Origin: Gammaproteobacteria bacterium
GTDB lineage: Bacteria; Pseudomonadota; Gammaproteobacteria; Legionellales; Legionellaceae
DNA: 40,602 nucleotides
Reading direction: 5' to 3'
Assembly: GCA_030147855.1 (NCBI GenBank)
Contig: JASBUO010000043.1
Coordinates: 1-40,602, forward strand
The notes below the pieces were generated by a model. It did not search any database and was not told the origin of the DNA. It was given only the letters and a program-made list of their open reading frames with translations. Shown here one piece after another: positions 15,277 to 25,501 of this stretch. The first letter of the stretch is position 1, and every line of letters begins with the position of its first letter. Position numbers and translations under genes: made by a program.

Positions 15277-16495
15277 TCTTAATCAATGGGTCGCCAAACA
15301 ACAAAAACGAACCTTGCTTGCATGTTTGATGGTGATTTTGCTTGTAGTTGGTCTGGGTCTTTTGTTGATTCCTAAAAAAACAAAAATAGTGGATGGTGAC
15401 AAATCACTTCATGTGACAGGTGTTGTTGATGAATCTTTTAGCCAATCAAATACTGAAAGTGCAATGACAGCGCAGCAAGCAGAATTTGAAAGCTTAAAAG
15501 AACAGATGCAATCCTTTAAACAAACGCTGATTCAGCGTGAAAAAGAGGAAAGAGACATTTTGCTGTCTTTGGTTACTCAAAAGTTTAAAGAAGCTAAAGA
15601 AGAATTAACAGATGAAAAATTAAAGCACACGGTGGCGGCCAACCCCGTAATAGAAAAGGCATTGCCTGCTATTAAGAAGAAAGCACCTCAATTGCACGCG
15701 ATGTCTTTTCATTATGGCGATAAATTACTTAAACCAAAACACGCTTTAAATGCAGATAATTATGTTCCAAGTGGCACATTTGTTCGGGCAGTTGTTTTAG
15801 GTGGCGCAGATGCTGATGCCTCAGTCAACGGGCAATCAAAAAATAATGGTGTGATGCTGTTTAAGTTGTTACAACCAGGCACTTTGCCTAATGGTCAACA
15901 TTCACATCTTCAAGGTTGTTTTATTACGGGCAGCTCTTATGGTGATATTTCGAGTGAACGTGCTTACGTGGTGTTAGATCGCCTGTCTTGTGTCATGCCT
16001 GGGAAGCCAATTATTGATAAAGCAGTGACTGGATGGGCCTTTTTTGGTGGAAAGGTGGGTATCAAAGGCGTTCCATTGATGCGTGATAATAAGGTTATGC
16101 AGTGGGCGGGAATCAGTGGTGCTATGTCGGGCATTGCGGCTGCAGCTCAGTATTCTCAATCGGTACAAAGCATTAGTCCTTTGGGCGCTGCAACGACCGT
16201 ACCTGCTACAAATGTTGCACCTTATGCCGTTTACGGCGGCGCTTCAAAAGCTGCAGAAGTATTATCGAATTATTATGTGAAACGAGCAGAGCAGTATCAT
16301 CCTGTGATTCAAGTTGGTGCAGGAAATTTAGTGACGATTGTTTTTAAAGAAGGGTTCTTTTTATCTTCAGATGAAGCCTTGATTGAAAAGGGGCAATCAA
16401 AAAATGCTCTGCCGAATTTAGAAAACACACCATCTCATGAAATGAATGACTTTATGATCCCGCCACAAGTGTTGGATAGGGCCTTGAACCATTAG
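15269..16495 (+). CDS. traB: TraB, envelope-spanning core protein (VirB10-like)
   Basis: 408 residues. One N-terminal transmembrane helix (about 15-36) is followed by a charged coiled-coil (about 60-115), then the conserved periplasmic/outer-membrane domain (SGTFVRAVVLGGADA, GCFITGSSYGDISSERAYV, AGNLVTIVF). It spans both membranes and links TraK/TraV to the inner membrane. F TraB is somewhat longer and richer in proline between helix and domain. Confidence 0.92.
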   Translation: MANLNQWVAKQQKRTLLACLMVILLVVGLGLLLIPKKTKIVDGDKSLHVTGVVDESFSQSNTESAMTAQQAEFESLKEQMQSFKQTLIQREKEERDILLSLVTQKFKEAKEELTDEKLKHTVAANPVIEKALPAIKKKAPQLHAMSFHYGDKLLKPKHALNADNYVPSGTFVRAVVLGGADADASVNGQSKNNGVMLFKLLQPGTLPNGQHSHLQGCFITGSSYGDISSERAYVVLDRLSCVMPGKPIIDKAVTGWAFFGGKVGIKGVPLMRDNKVMQWAGISGAMSGIAAAAQYSQSVQSISPLGAATTVPATNVAPYAVYGGASKAAEVLSNYYVKRAEQYHPVIQVGAGNLVTIVFKEGFFLSSDEALIEKGQSKNALPNLENTPSHEMNDFMIPPQVLDRALNH

Positions 16496-16504
16496 GAGTG
16501 ATAG

Positions 16505-16786
16505 ATGAAGTACGCAGGGAAGATAGTTTCTATCATGGGTTTCATGTTGACGTTAAGTGCTTGTGCACCGATTAACACGCAATTTAGTTGCAATGAAACT
16601 GCGAGAGATAAATGTTTAAGCTTTGAAGAAGCTTATGCAATGACGGAGAAAGTTGACAAGGATGTCCCCCTATATGGGGCCAGTAGCAATAAGCGGGATG
16701 TGAATCAACAAACCATATGGTTTGCGCCATGGAAAGATCATGAGGGAAAGCTACATCAGGGTAAACGCGCACGCATCAAGCAATAA
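16505..16786 (+). CDS. traV: TraV-like outer-membrane lipoprotein, short form
   Basis: 93 residues with a lipoprotein signal: hydrophobic stretch, then LTLSAC with lipid-anchor Cys20. The Cys-containing segments after the lipobox (FSCNETARDKC) and the C-terminal IWFAPWKDHEGKLHQ segment match TraV. F TraV is nearly twice as long, so the middle is missing or shortened. It anchors the TraK-TraB core in the outer membrane. No frameshift is evident. Confidence 0.78.
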   Translation: MKYAGKIVSIMGFMLTLSACAPINTQFSCNETARDKCLSFEEAYAMTEKVDKDVPLYGASSNKRDVNQQTIWFAPWKDHEGKLHQGKRARIKQ

Positions 16787-16802
16787 CGGAATAAGGACAT
16801 TT

Positions 16803-19382
16803 ATGTTGTCAGAGTTTATGGATAAAGGCTTAAAGGCTTTAGAAAAAATCACGCATCGCTTAGGTGAAGATAGGGGTATTAGAACCCCTTCTTACAAAAA
16901 ATCAAAATTAGCCGAGGCATCTATTACATTAGATGTGCCTAGCGTGACAACCTTGATGCCCTATGAAAGCATTGATGAACAAGGCTTATTTTTTAATAAA
17001 AATACCTTAGGTTTTGGTTTTAAATTGCGCCCTATGTCAGGTGCTGATGAAACTTTGGTGAAATCGCTTTCAAATTTACTTAAAAATAAATTACCCGTTG
17101 GGGTTGATTGTACATTCATCCTGCACCGCCATCACTGGATTGATGATAATTTAAAAGCAGGGTTTAAGGCACAGGAAAAAGAAGGTGGCATCTACCAGGC
17201 TCTGGCAAGCTTAAGTCAATCCTACCATGCTAAAGCAGCGTTGTTTGGTTACCCAAATGGGCGCAATATCGTTGCAAGGCCTTCTGATCACGATGTGTAT
17301 TTGTTTTTTTCAAAAACTGGCTTTGAAACCTTGTTGTTAACACAGCTCAGAACGGAGATTGAATCAGAGCTTAATGTTACGGGTTTTAGTTACGCACGAC
17401 TCGATAAAAAATCTTTTCTTGCCTTGATGCAAATGGTTTTAACGCCAAACCTCAATACGATTGAAAAACCCGAAGCATATGATGTGGATTTACCCATGAG
17501 TCATATTGTTTCAGAGGGTAATAGTTTATATACGGTTAATGATACAGCGATTGATATTAATGGTAGTGATAAACATGGAGATCCCTTTCAAACGCGGGTG
17601 GTTAATTGTGAGGTGAGTAAATGGGGTGAGACGTTAGCGCTGTGGCAAACCCCAGATTTTTTTGCAAATATGCTTGAGCCTCAGCACGGGATCCCATGCT
17701 CTTTTCTGATCAGTTTAACGGTGAGAGGGGTATTTCAAGAGCGCATGATGCAAAAAGCAAAGGTGCGTGCAAAATCTTTAAACGCTAATGCGAATGCGAT
17801 TCAATCATTTTTGAATCCAAGCATTAAGGATGAGCAAGCCGACTGGAATTTTATTCATGAAGAAGGTAGTCGGGATAATTTGGCCTTATTTCCGATGTTT
17901 TATAATGTGGTGTTGTTTGCGCGTCCTGAGGATGAGCGAGAAGTGGTCGCTAAAGCAATCAGTAGTTTTCGGCAGCATGGGTTTGAATTGCGACAATCAC
18001 GTAGTACACAGTGGCTACGTTTTTTGGGCAGCCTTCCATTTTTTATGACGGAGGGATTTTTTAAAGATTTTACAACGTTAGGTCTGACAAAAACGTTAAC
18101 ACACCATAACATAGCCAACCTTTTGCCGGTTGTTGCAAGTTATAAAGGTTCTCATCAGGGGCTTTTATTGCCAACACATCGTAATCAAATCGCTTTTTTA
18201 GATACGTTTGATAATCAAAATTTACCCATCACGAATTTTAATTTTTTAACGGTTGGCTCCTCTGGGGCAGGTAAATCGATGTTTCAACAAGCGCAGATCT
18301 TAAGTGGCTTAGCGCTAGGTGAAGTGACGTATGTGATTGATCTAGGACATTCCTATAAACATTTATGCGAGCTTGTGGGTGGTACATACATTGATGTGAG
18401 TAATATTACGTTAAATCCGTTTACCCTATTTGATTTTGAAGGAAAAACGCCACTTCAGGGTAAAGATGGTCACTTAAATGAAGTGGCAGATAATATCCAG
18501 ATTCGAGATCTATTGGCCATTATGGCAAGCCCTCACCAACCATTAAATGATGTGCAAAAAGCTTATCTTCTAGATGCAGCTCTGCTTTGTTGGAGAAAAA
18601 AAGGACGCGATTCTACGCTAGATGATGTATTGGATGCTTTGAAAAGTTTTATTCCTGATGCTTCAGAAGACAAACGCTTAACGGACTTAATTCTTTTACT
18701 TAAAAAATACGGTAGTGAGGGGCTGTACGGTCATTTATTTAATGGCAAAACGCCGCTTATTCAAAATAAAGGTCTGGTTGTTTTTGAGATGGGTGGATTT
18801 CAAAATAACTCGGAGCTTTTGTCGATTGTCATGTTCGTGATGATTGTCATCATTCAAGGACAATTTTACCAAACCGATAGGCGTGTCAAAAAGCGTTGTA
18901 TTATTGATGAGGCGTGGCGTTTCTTATGTGATGGCAGCAATCCTATTGCAGCAAGCTTCATAGAGCAAGGATTTAGAACGGCACGTAAACACAATGGTGG
19001 CTTTGGTGTGATTACGCAATATCTTTTAGACACGGAAAAAACGATACAAGGCCAAGCGATTGCAGCCAGTAGTGATATTAAGATCATTATGCGACAAGGA
19101 AACTTTCAAGAATATATCAGAGCTTATCCTGATCGCTTTACGCCCTATCAACAAAAGATGATTGAATCGTTTGGTGATGTGGTGGGATCTGGCTTTTCCA
19201 ACCTTATGATAGAGGCTGGGAATACGTATAGTTTTCATCGTTATTTTGCAGATCCGTTTACTCGTGTGTTGTTTTCATCAAGTGGTGAAGAATTTGCTGC
19301 GATTGAAAATTTGTGTAAACAAGGCATGCCATTGATAGACGCTGTAAAACATGTTGCACACTCTATTCGAGATACAACATGA
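16803..19382 (+). CDS. traC: TraC, type IV secretion ATPase
   Basis: 859 residues from ATG 16803, which follows AAGGA with good spacing; the longer open frame starting inside traV is not used. A VirB4-like cytoplasmic/membrane-associated ATPase that powers pilus assembly. Walker A GSSGAGKS (485-492) and Walker B RCIIDEAWRFL are intact, followed by the Q/H-rich sensor region (GFGVITQYLLD). Full length for the family. Confidence 0.94.
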   Translation: MLSEFMDKGLKALEKITHRLGEDRGIRTPSYKKSKLAEASITLDVPSVTTLMPYESIDEQGLFFNKNTLGFGFKLRPMSGADETLVKSLSNLLKNKLPVGVDCTFILHRHHWIDDNLKAGFKAQEKEGGIYQALASLSQSYHAKAALFGYPNGRNIVARPSDHDVYLFFSKTGFETLLLTQLRTEIESELNVTGFSYARLDKKSFLALMQMVLTPNLNTIEKPEAYDVDLPMSHIVSEGNSLYTVNDTAIDINGSDKHGDPFQTRVVNCEVSKWGETLALWQTPDFFANMLEPQHGIPCSFLISLTVRGVFQERMMQKAKVRAKSLNANANAIQSFLNPSIKDEQADWNFIHEEGSRDNLALFPMFYNVVLFARPEDEREVVAKAISSFRQHGFELRQSRSTQWLRFLGSLPFFMTEGFFKDFTTLGLTKTLTHHNIANLLPVVASYKGSHQGLLLPTHRNQIAFLDTFDNQNLPITNFNFLTVGSSGAGKSMFQQAQILSGLALGEVTYVIDLGHSYKHLCELVGGTYIDVSNITLNPFTLFDFEGKTPLQGKDGHLNEVADNIQIRDLLAIMASPHQPLNDVQKAYLLDAALLCWRKKGRDSTLDDVLDALKSFIPDASEDKRLTDLILLLKKYGSEGLYGHLFNGKTPLIQNKGLVVFEMGGFQNNSELLSIVMFVMIVIIQGQFYQTDRRVKKRCIIDEAWRFLCDGSNPIAASFIEQGFRTARKHNGGFGVITQYLLDTEKTIQGQAIAASSDIKIIMRQGNFQEYIRAYPDRFTPYQQKMIESFGDVVGSGFSNLMIEAGNTYSFHRYFADPFTRVLFSSSGEEFAAIENLCKQGMPLIDAVKHVAHSIRDTT

Positions 19383-20011
19383 GATATGGGTTTGGGCTTT
19401 TCATGTTATTTGTCGCAAAAGTCGCATTGTCGCAGAACCTTGGTGTTTTTGGTGAAGTGTTTCCAGTGCGCGAGGAGAATTTTTTAATGTTTATTGAGTC
19501 AAGAATAAAAACCATGGATGAAACCGGAGAATTAAACCATTTACAAGCCCATTGGGTGGAAGACATTGAATCTTATACAACAAGGCCTACACCTGTTGGA
19601 TTAAGACGAGCAACCAAATCACATGTACATCGTTATGTGCCCGCACTGGTTTTGCAAAGTGATGTTAAAAATGAAAAAGGAGAGATTCTCTTCCATCAAG
19701 GAACGACGGTAAACGCTCTGCAAGCCTTAAGTAATTATGAGCCTCATTGGTTGTTTTTTGATGCAGATGATGAGGAGCAAGTAACTTGGGCGAAGCAGGT
19801 ACTGAAAAATTTGAAAGATGTACGCATGATCCTGGTTGGTGGCGATGTTGGGCGAATGGAGAGGTTGTTCAATCGTCCTATTTATTTTGACCAAATGGGC
19901 CGCATAACACATCAATTGGGTATTCATCGCGTGCCTGCATGGGTTGTTCGAGATAAAGATGCACTCATTGTTCGGGAAGTTGTGATAGGGGAGGAGCGGC
20001 ATGCGTCTTGA
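19379..20011 (+). CDS. traW: TraW, pilus assembly protein
   Basis: 210 residues with a signal peptide and the opening NLGVFGEVFPVREENFL, characteristic of TraW. It is a periplasmic protein required for pilus extension with TraU and TrbC. It starts on an ATGA overlap with traC and overlaps traU by 11 bases, so translation is coupled. Confidence 0.9.
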   Translation: MRYGFGLFMLFVAKVALSQNLGVFGEVFPVREENFLMFIESRIKTMDETGELNHLQAHWVEDIESYTTRPTPVGLRRATKSHVHRYVPALVLQSDVKNEKGEILFHQGTTVNALQALSNYEPHWLFFDADDEEQVTWAKQVLKNLKDVRMILVGGDVGRMERLFNRPIYFDQMGRITHQLGIHRVPAWVVRDKDALIVREVVIGEERHAS

Positions 20012-20978
20012 GGTATGTATTTTATTGATACTGTCATCATTTCAAAGTGTCAGTATCGCCTCAAGTTGTCATGGTCATTTTGTGAACCCCATCAAAGATG
20101 TGTGTTGGCGTTGTTTGTTTCCCCTGTCTATTGGCCATGGACAAGTGGTATCACACCATTTACCAGATACAGAAAATGCGGCCAATCCTATTGGTATGTG
20201 TCCGACAAAGGTAGGCATACGGGTTGGGTTGAATATAGGTTATTGGGAGCCGATGGCGATGGTTGATGTGACAGATTCACCTTATTGTTTAGTGAATTTA
20301 GGTGGCACGCAACTTCCGTTGGGCATGAAAACACGACGAGGTGGTAAACAGGTGATTCAGCCTGGGGAGTCAAATGCATTTTATCATGTGCATTGGTACA
20401 AATACCCTTTAATTGCTTGGCTTAACGTGATGACATCAAGTGAGTGTCATCAAGGTGGTGATTTTGATATTGCCTACCTGACAGAACTTGATCCCACGTG
20501 GAATGATTCCGAGATGGCGTTTGTATTAAATCCAGAAGCCGTGCTTTTTGGTAATCCTATTGCGGCAAGTGCTTGTGCTGCTGATAGTTTATCTTCGAGT
20601 TTGCGTGCCAAGCCGATAGACAATTTATTTTGGTGTGCAGGGGCTCAAGGTAGTTTTTATCCTTTAACAGGGCATGTTAATGCGCCTTTCTCACCTGTAC
20701 AAGTTGCACTGCTATTGACGGAGCGCATGAATTATAAGTTGCACCGAGAGCAGCTGATTACTGATTCAAATCCCAAAGATGCTTGTAAGACACATCGCCT
20801 TTCTGTGCTACCTAAATCACGTTATCGCTATGAAATGGTAAACCAAGTGGCGGATGGTAAGCATTGCTATCCGTCTGGATACACAACGCTAGCGTGGGAG
20901 ACGGATAAAATGAAACCGCATACACCCAATCAATATGGGTTCTTGGTATGGAGGAAAAGGAATTGCGTATTTTTGTGA
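20001..20978 (+). CDS. traU: TraU, periplasmic pilus assembly/DNA transfer protein
   Basis: 325 residues with a signal peptide and many cysteines, as in TraU. CHGHFVNPIKDVCWRCLFPLSIG at the mature N-terminus and the DFDIAYLTELDPTWNDSE block are strong family signatures. A GGAGGAG ribosome-binding site precedes the ATG. Disulphides are probably formed with the help of the thioredoxin-like protein at 23752. Confidence 0.93.
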   Translation: MRLEVCILLILSSFQSVSIASSCHGHFVNPIKDVCWRCLFPLSIGHGQVVSHHLPDTENAANPIGMCPTKVGIRVGLNIGYWEPMAMVDVTDSPYCLVNLGGTQLPLGMKTRRGGKQVIQPGESNAFYHVHWYKYPLIAWLNVMTSSECHQGGDFDIAYLTELDPTWNDSEMAFVLNPEAVLFGNPIAASACAADSLSSSLRAKPIDNLFWCAGAQGSFYPLTGHVNAPFSPVQVALLLTERMNYKLHREQLITDSNPKDACKTHRLSVLPKSRYRYEMVNQVADGKHCYPSGYTTLAWETDKMKPHTPNQYGFLVWRKRNCVFL

Positions 20979-21358
20979 TGGTGATGAGTGTTATTTTTTC
21001 CTCCGTTGTATTTTCTGAGGATGTGCATCTATTGGTTAGTTTTTCTATGCCAGAGCAGCTACTGATTGAAACCTTAGCAGAAGGTGCCCGGCTTCATATT
21101 CCAGCAACACTCAATGGGCTTTATCAAAACTCCGTTGAAAAAACAGTGCAAAAAGTCATGGCCTTAACAGAGCGAGTACCTCAAGTACAATTGCAGATTG
21201 ATCCGACAGCCTTTGAACAGTTTCAGATTCAGCAAGTGCCCGCATTGGTAGTCTCACGAGGTGATTGTTTTGATGTGTTGTATGGCAATCTTTCTTTAAG
21301 CGAAGGACTCGAGCGGATTCATGAAAAGGGAGAATGTAGCAAGCGAGGTGCTGGATGA
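20963..21358 (+). CDS. trbC: TrbC, pilus assembly protein
   Basis: About 131 residues from a TTG (20963) that follows GGAGG at 20950-20954 and opens directly into a signal peptide (IFVMVMSVIFSSVVFS); ATG 20948 would add five charged residues in front. The mature part has the thioredoxin-like TrbC pattern: LLVSFSMPEQLL, IDPTAFEQFQIQQVPALVV. A periplasmic partner of TraW. Short for the family, as the N-terminal extension seen in F TrbC is missing. Confidence 0.85.
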   Translation: MRIFVMVMSVIFSSVVFSEDVHLLVSFSMPEQLLIETLAEGARLHIPATLNGLYQNSVEKTVQKVMALTERVPQVQLQIDPTAFEQFQIQQVPALVVSRGDCFDVLYGNLSLSEGLERIHEKGECSKRGAG

Positions 21359-23025
21359 AACGTTACGTTACGTTTTATGTATTCTTGATGTTAGCTTTTT
21401 CTGCTTATTCAGATGGTATTAGCACTATAAAAAATAGCGCGTTAAATGGTTTGAAAGGTTTTGAGCCTGGTACGGTTTTACCTGGCTTTACAAGCACACC
21501 TTCAGAAAGCCGTTTAAAACCATCTATTGACAGTGATAATCAAATATTACAGCAAGAAAGCGCGCGCCGTTTAACAGATAATGAAACAGCAGGATTTGTT
21601 CTGAATGAAGCACATCAACGAGCTAAGATTATACCCAATGATAAGGCTTCAGAATTTTCAGAGGCAGAGCGGTTAATAGAGCAAGCGGACAAGGTGATAC
21701 AGCCTGGATGTCACAAAGAGCCAGTGCCTTGTAAAGAGGAAAAGACGCAGAAGGTATGTGAAGAGAAACGTAATATTGATCCTGTAAGGTGTATTCGAAA
21801 GCTTCATGTTCGTACCCATGCAGTCAGCCATGCAGAAGCCAGTAGAGTTTTTGTTAGAAAATTATCAACCATTGATTTGACACGATGTACAAAGCAAGAC
21901 GTGTACTGTACTCATAAACAATTGCTCCAATTGCATTCCGCATGCGAGTATTTGAAAGTCAGCGTAATGCTGGGTAATCAAACCCTTCAAATTTTGAAAC
22001 AACCCAGTTGCCAAGATCCAACTCTAACCATCGCTACGGATAATTTACCACCACTTTTTAGAGCTACGATTCACGTTTCAGAATATCGCACAGAAGATAC
22101 ATGGGATGGGGAGCCTTGTAAGGCTGCCGTTGATCACGCCTGCTCAGTGGATGACTCTCATGTTTGCATGGATCCTAATCAAACTAAATTAATAGATGGT
22201 ATTGCGATTACACGCCGCTGCTGGGGTGAAGAAAGTCATTATCACTGTGTTGGCGATGTGGCTTCGGATTGTGAACCATTGCTTGATGCAGGTTGTTCTC
22301 ATATGCAAGCAGAATGCATACTGCAGTTTGGTGACTACTGCGCTTTAACACGTAATACGTTCCAATGTACTGAAAAAACTTGCTTCCCTGATAAAGAGGT
22401 TTGCCCGCCAGAAGTTATTGCATGTGCCGATGGACACTGCGACCCATCAGTGACAGATGAAAGTAATGATATGGGTGAAGGGGTGGGTCGTTTAGGGGTG
22501 CTTTCGGGTACAGCAAGCGAAGTCACAACCCTCCAAATTCAATCGAATCAGGCTTCTATTTTCAAAGGCGAAGTGCAGGAGTGTGAAAAATACATATTAA
22601 ATCTTCGTGATTGCTGTACAGACGCAGGCTTTTTGGATGGTTTAATTCATTGTCCTGCTGATATGCAAGTTTTACAGCACGCCAAGGTTGAAAATCGAGC
22701 GGTCTATCTGGGTCATTATAAACACCATTTATTAGGCACAACACGGTATGTTTATTGCGTATTCCCTACAAAGCTTTCGGGTATTGTTCAAATTCAAGGG
22801 CGATACAATCAATTACAGATTCCCTTTGGTGAAGCAGAAAAACCGAACTGCCGTGGCATCACACCTGAAGAGTTAGAACGGATTAACTTTCAAACGCTTG
22901 ACATTCATGCGTTGGTAGACGAATTGACTTCAAAGAAAAAGTTGCCTGATACAGACGAAGTATCCAATGCTAATGAGGCGCACGTCAAGACACTCAAGGA
23001 TCAAGGAGTGCCTTATGACCGCTAG
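21355..23025 (+). CDS. traN: TraN, mating-pair stabilisation outer-membrane protein
   Basis: 556 residues with a signal peptide and a cysteine-rich middle (repeated C-x-x-C-like pairs from about 118 to 370), including CWGEE, CSHMQAEC and FQCTEKTC, as in TraN. It lies in the outer membrane and contacts recipient surface proteins. The start forms an ATGA overlap with the trbC stop and the end overlaps traF by 11 bases. The receptor-facing part is the least conserved, so recipient range cannot be read from it. Confidence 0.93.
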   Translation: MKRYVTFYVFLMLAFSAYSDGISTIKNSALNGLKGFEPGTVLPGFTSTPSESRLKPSIDSDNQILQQESARRLTDNETAGFVLNEAHQRAKIIPNDKASEFSEAERLIEQADKVIQPGCHKEPVPCKEEKTQKVCEEKRNIDPVRCIRKLHVRTHAVSHAEASRVFVRKLSTIDLTRCTKQDVYCTHKQLLQLHSACEYLKVSVMLGNQTLQILKQPSCQDPTLTIATDNLPPLFRATIHVSEYRTEDTWDGEPCKAAVDHACSVDDSHVCMDPNQTKLIDGIAITRRCWGEESHYHCVGDVASDCEPLLDAGCSHMQAECILQFGDYCALTRNTFQCTEKTCFPDKEVCPPEVIACADGHCDPSVTDESNDMGEGVGRLGVLSGTASEVTTLQIQSNQASIFKGEVQECEKYILNLRDCCTDAGFLDGLIHCPADMQVLQHAKVENRAVYLGHYKHHLLGTTRYVYCVFPTKLSGIVQIQGRYNQLQIPFGEAEKPNCRGITPEELERINFQTLDIHALVDELTSKKKLPDTDEVSNANEAHVKTLKDQGVPYDR

Positions 23026-23755
23026 AATAATTATTTTTTTATTGAGTTGCATGGCGTCAGTTGCTTTCGCTGAAAAACCTGTTGGATTTCTTTGGTACAA
23101 CTTACCGAAAGCAGCAACACCTAATAAACCGAGTGGCGTCTCATTTAATCAACTCAGTTATACAGATAAAGATGCTGTCCTTCGGTTTTACACAATGGAA
23201 GCGTTACATAAAGTGCGTTTTACGCACCAGTTAGAAGATGAGCGTGTATTTCTTGCACTACAAGATTATTGGCTAAAAGAAGCAAGTATTCATGGCGCGT
23301 TAAACCAAAAGGCACTGCTTTATTATCCTGAATTTGATTTTTCAGTTAATCATCCGACCTCTTATTTAGGCACAAAACTTTATGATACAGCACAAATACA
23401 AAAACAGACGGACACGGTGACGCGACTTGCTAAAACACATGGATTGTTTTTCTTTTATCGTGGAAAAAATAGATTGGATCTAGAGCAAATTCCAATTCTT
23501 CAGGACTTTTGTAAGAAGTTTAATTTTCATTTAATTCCAATCACAGTTGATGGCCAAAAAGCGCAAACAATGCCGGACACACGACTTGATGACGGACAAG
23601 CAACCCGCTTAGGTGTTCGTTATTTCCCAGCCATTTTATTGGTTCATCCTGAAACTGCCCAATTTAAGCCGGTGGCATTTGGATTAACCACACAAGATGT
23701 ACTTACGCGACACATCAATATGGTTGCTCATGATTTTAATCTGGAGGCCTCATGA
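23015..23755 (+). CDS. traF: TraF, thioredoxin-fold pilus assembly protein
   Basis: About 246 residues from ATG 23015, preceded by CAAGGAG; the longer frame from 22967 has no ribosome-binding site. A signal peptide ends near VAFAEKP, followed by GFLWYNLP, a TraF signature. The C-terminal domain has a thioredoxin-like order (FFFYRGKNRLDLEQ...YFPAILLVHP) but no C-x-x-C, as in F TraF, so it is structural rather than a redox enzyme. Confidence 0.9.
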   Translation: MTARIIIFLLSCMASVAFAEKPVGFLWYNLPKAATPNKPSGVSFNQLSYTDKDAVLRFYTMEALHKVRFTHQLEDERVFLALQDYWLKEASIHGALNQKALLYYPEFDFSVNHPTSYLGTKLYDTAQIQKQTDTVTRLAKTHGLFFFYRGKNRLDLEQIPILQDFCKKFNFHLIPITVDGQKAQTMPDTRLDDGQATRLGVRYFPAILLVHPETAQFKPVAFGLTTQDVLTRHINMVAHDFNLEAS

Positions 23756-24159
23756 GGGTATTTGTTCTAATCGCATGTTGGATGTTTTCTTTGCCGAGTT
23801 TGGCACAAGGTGATTTTTTTGAAACGCACCAATTGGTTTTTTTCTTTTCCAGTACTTGTCCGCATTGTCATAACGCATCCCCTCATTTGAAACATTGGGC
23901 AGATGAACATCGGGTAGTAGTACAAGCCTTCTCTTTTGATAATCAATCCTTGCCCGAATTTTCTAACTTTATGGAAGCTTCTCGAGAAATTGTTGAGGCT
24001 GCCTATGAGCAACGTCCTATTGAATATCCCGCGCTGTATGTTTTGAATATCAATACGCACCAATTATATCCAGTCGTGGTGGGAGAGTTTACTGAGCTTC
24101 AATTAGAGGCACGTATGCAAGCTTTAATTCAAAAAATAAAATATTACGAGGGGGCATGA
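23752..24159 (+). CDS. trbB: TrbB-like periplasmic thioredoxin-fold protein
   Basis: 135 residues with a signal peptide and a redox-active CPHC (Cys36-Cys39) in FFFSSTCPHCHNASP. It is probably a disulphide isomerase or oxidase for the cysteine-rich TraU and TraN made from the same operon. It overlaps the traF stop (ATGA) and is followed at once by traH. It fills the place of F trbB, whose sequence is only loosely similar. Confidence 0.75.
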   Translation: MRVFVLIACWMFSLPSLAQGDFFETHQLVFFFSSTCPHCHNASPHLKHWADEHRVVVQAFSFDNQSLPEFSNFMEASREIVEAAYEQRPIEYPALYVLNINTHQLYPVVVGEFTELQLEARMQALIQKIKYYEGA

Positions 24160-24160
24160 T

Positions 24161-25498
24161 ATGAAGCGCTACCTCCTTTCTTTAGTGCTTTTTCAATCCG
24201 TAGCATTTGCTGATATTTCCTCTGATTTGGATGATTTTTTCATTGGGATAGGTTACGCATCTAATACAACCAATCTTCAGGCATTTGAATCACAGGCTTC
24301 CGGTTTTTTTGGTGGTGGATCACTGTATACAAGAACACCTGTCCGTCAATATGAATTGGTAACGTTAGATTTACCCGATTACCGTGCAGGTTGCGCTGGC
24401 ATTGATTTGTTTACGGGCAGTTTAAGTTATATCAGTGGAGATAAATTAACGAATCTTGGCAAACAAATCATGACGAATGCGGGTGCTTATGCAGTAGATG
24501 TTATGTTGGCAACGACAGTGCCAGAATTAAAGCAAGTTCGAGATTTTTTGCAAAGCACGGTTCAAAAAATCAATCAAACTGCTATTAACTCATGTGAAAT
24601 GGCGCAAAATTTAGTGGGTGGTATTTGGCCTAAAACGGTTGCAAGCCAACAAAAAGTTTGCAATGACCAGCGACGTATGGGGCGAGAGGGCTTGGGGCAT
24701 GATTATGTGGCATCGCATATGGCATGCGGTAGTGATGGTTTTGAAGAAGCGATTGTTAATGCAAACAAAGATGAAAAACGTAAGAAAGAGGTGATGCTGA
24801 ATAAAAATCTTGTGTGGTCAATGTTAAAAGAAAACTCATTTTTAAGCTCAGATAAAGAACTGGCAGAATTAGTCATGACGCTGACCGGTACGATTATTTT
24901 TGATAAACAAGGTAAAGTGACTGAGGTGCCCTCCATGGCAAATCATGCAGGGCTTATTCATGTCTTGCTGGGTAATCAGCGTATGAGTTCAGCGCCTATT
25001 TGGCGTTGTGATGAAGGCGTTAATTGCTTGCATGTTTATCAAGATAAAGTTCGCTTTGATGCATCACACTCTCTTAGCGGCCGTATTCGAAACCTTATTA
25101 TTTCGATGGATGAAAAACTTAAACACGATGCAAAATTGAGCCCAGCAGAACAGGGCTTACTAGAAATGACATCGTTACCTGTTATGAAATTTCTGATGGT
25201 TTTAAATAGTACTCATTATGGCAATGCGGCTGTTGATATGGAGTCCTATGCAACATTGATAGCCAGTGATTTATTGCAACAATATCTAAGCCATTTGTTG
25301 CAATCCGTGATGCTTTCTACCAATGCAAGTATGTTCAATGAATCTGTATTGGTGACTTTGAGAAGTCGAATCGATGTTGCAAATCAGCAGATTGCTCGTA
25401 TTGAGCCAGATGTCAGTCGTAAGTTGGAAGCAAAGTTAACACTGATTGAATATGTCTCAAGGGTTGAAAAGCAGTTGGCTGCAGGAATGAATGTGTAA
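24161..25498 (+). CDS. traH: TraH, pilus assembly protein
   Basis: 445 residues with a signal peptide (ending near VAFAD) and the TraH signatures: GGGSLYTRTPVR, YRAGCAGIDLFTGSLSYI and CEMAQNLVGG. A periplasmic/outer-membrane-associated protein needed for pilus extension. Full length for the family. The start follows trbB by one base. Confidence 0.94.
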   Translation: MKRYLLSLVLFQSVAFADISSDLDDFFIGIGYASNTTNLQAFESQASGFFGGGSLYTRTPVRQYELVTLDLPDYRAGCAGIDLFTGSLSYISGDKLTNLGKQIMTNAGAYAVDVMLATTVPELKQVRDFLQSTVQKINQTAINSCEMAQNLVGGIWPKTVASQQKVCNDQRRMGREGLGHDYVASHMACGSDGFEEAIVNANKDEKRKKEVMLNKNLVWSMLKENSFLSSDKELAELVMTLTGTIIFDKQGKVTEVPSMANHAGLIHVLLGNQRMSSAPIWRCDEGVNCLHVYQDKVRFDASHSLSGRIRNLIISMDEKLKHDAKLSPAEQGLLEMTSLPVMKFLMVLNSTHYGNAAVDMESYATLIASDLLQQYLSHLLQSVMLSTNASMFNESVLVTLRSRIDVANQQIARIEPDVSRKLEAKLTLIEYVSRVEKQLAAGMNV

Positions 25499-25501
25499 AC
25501 G

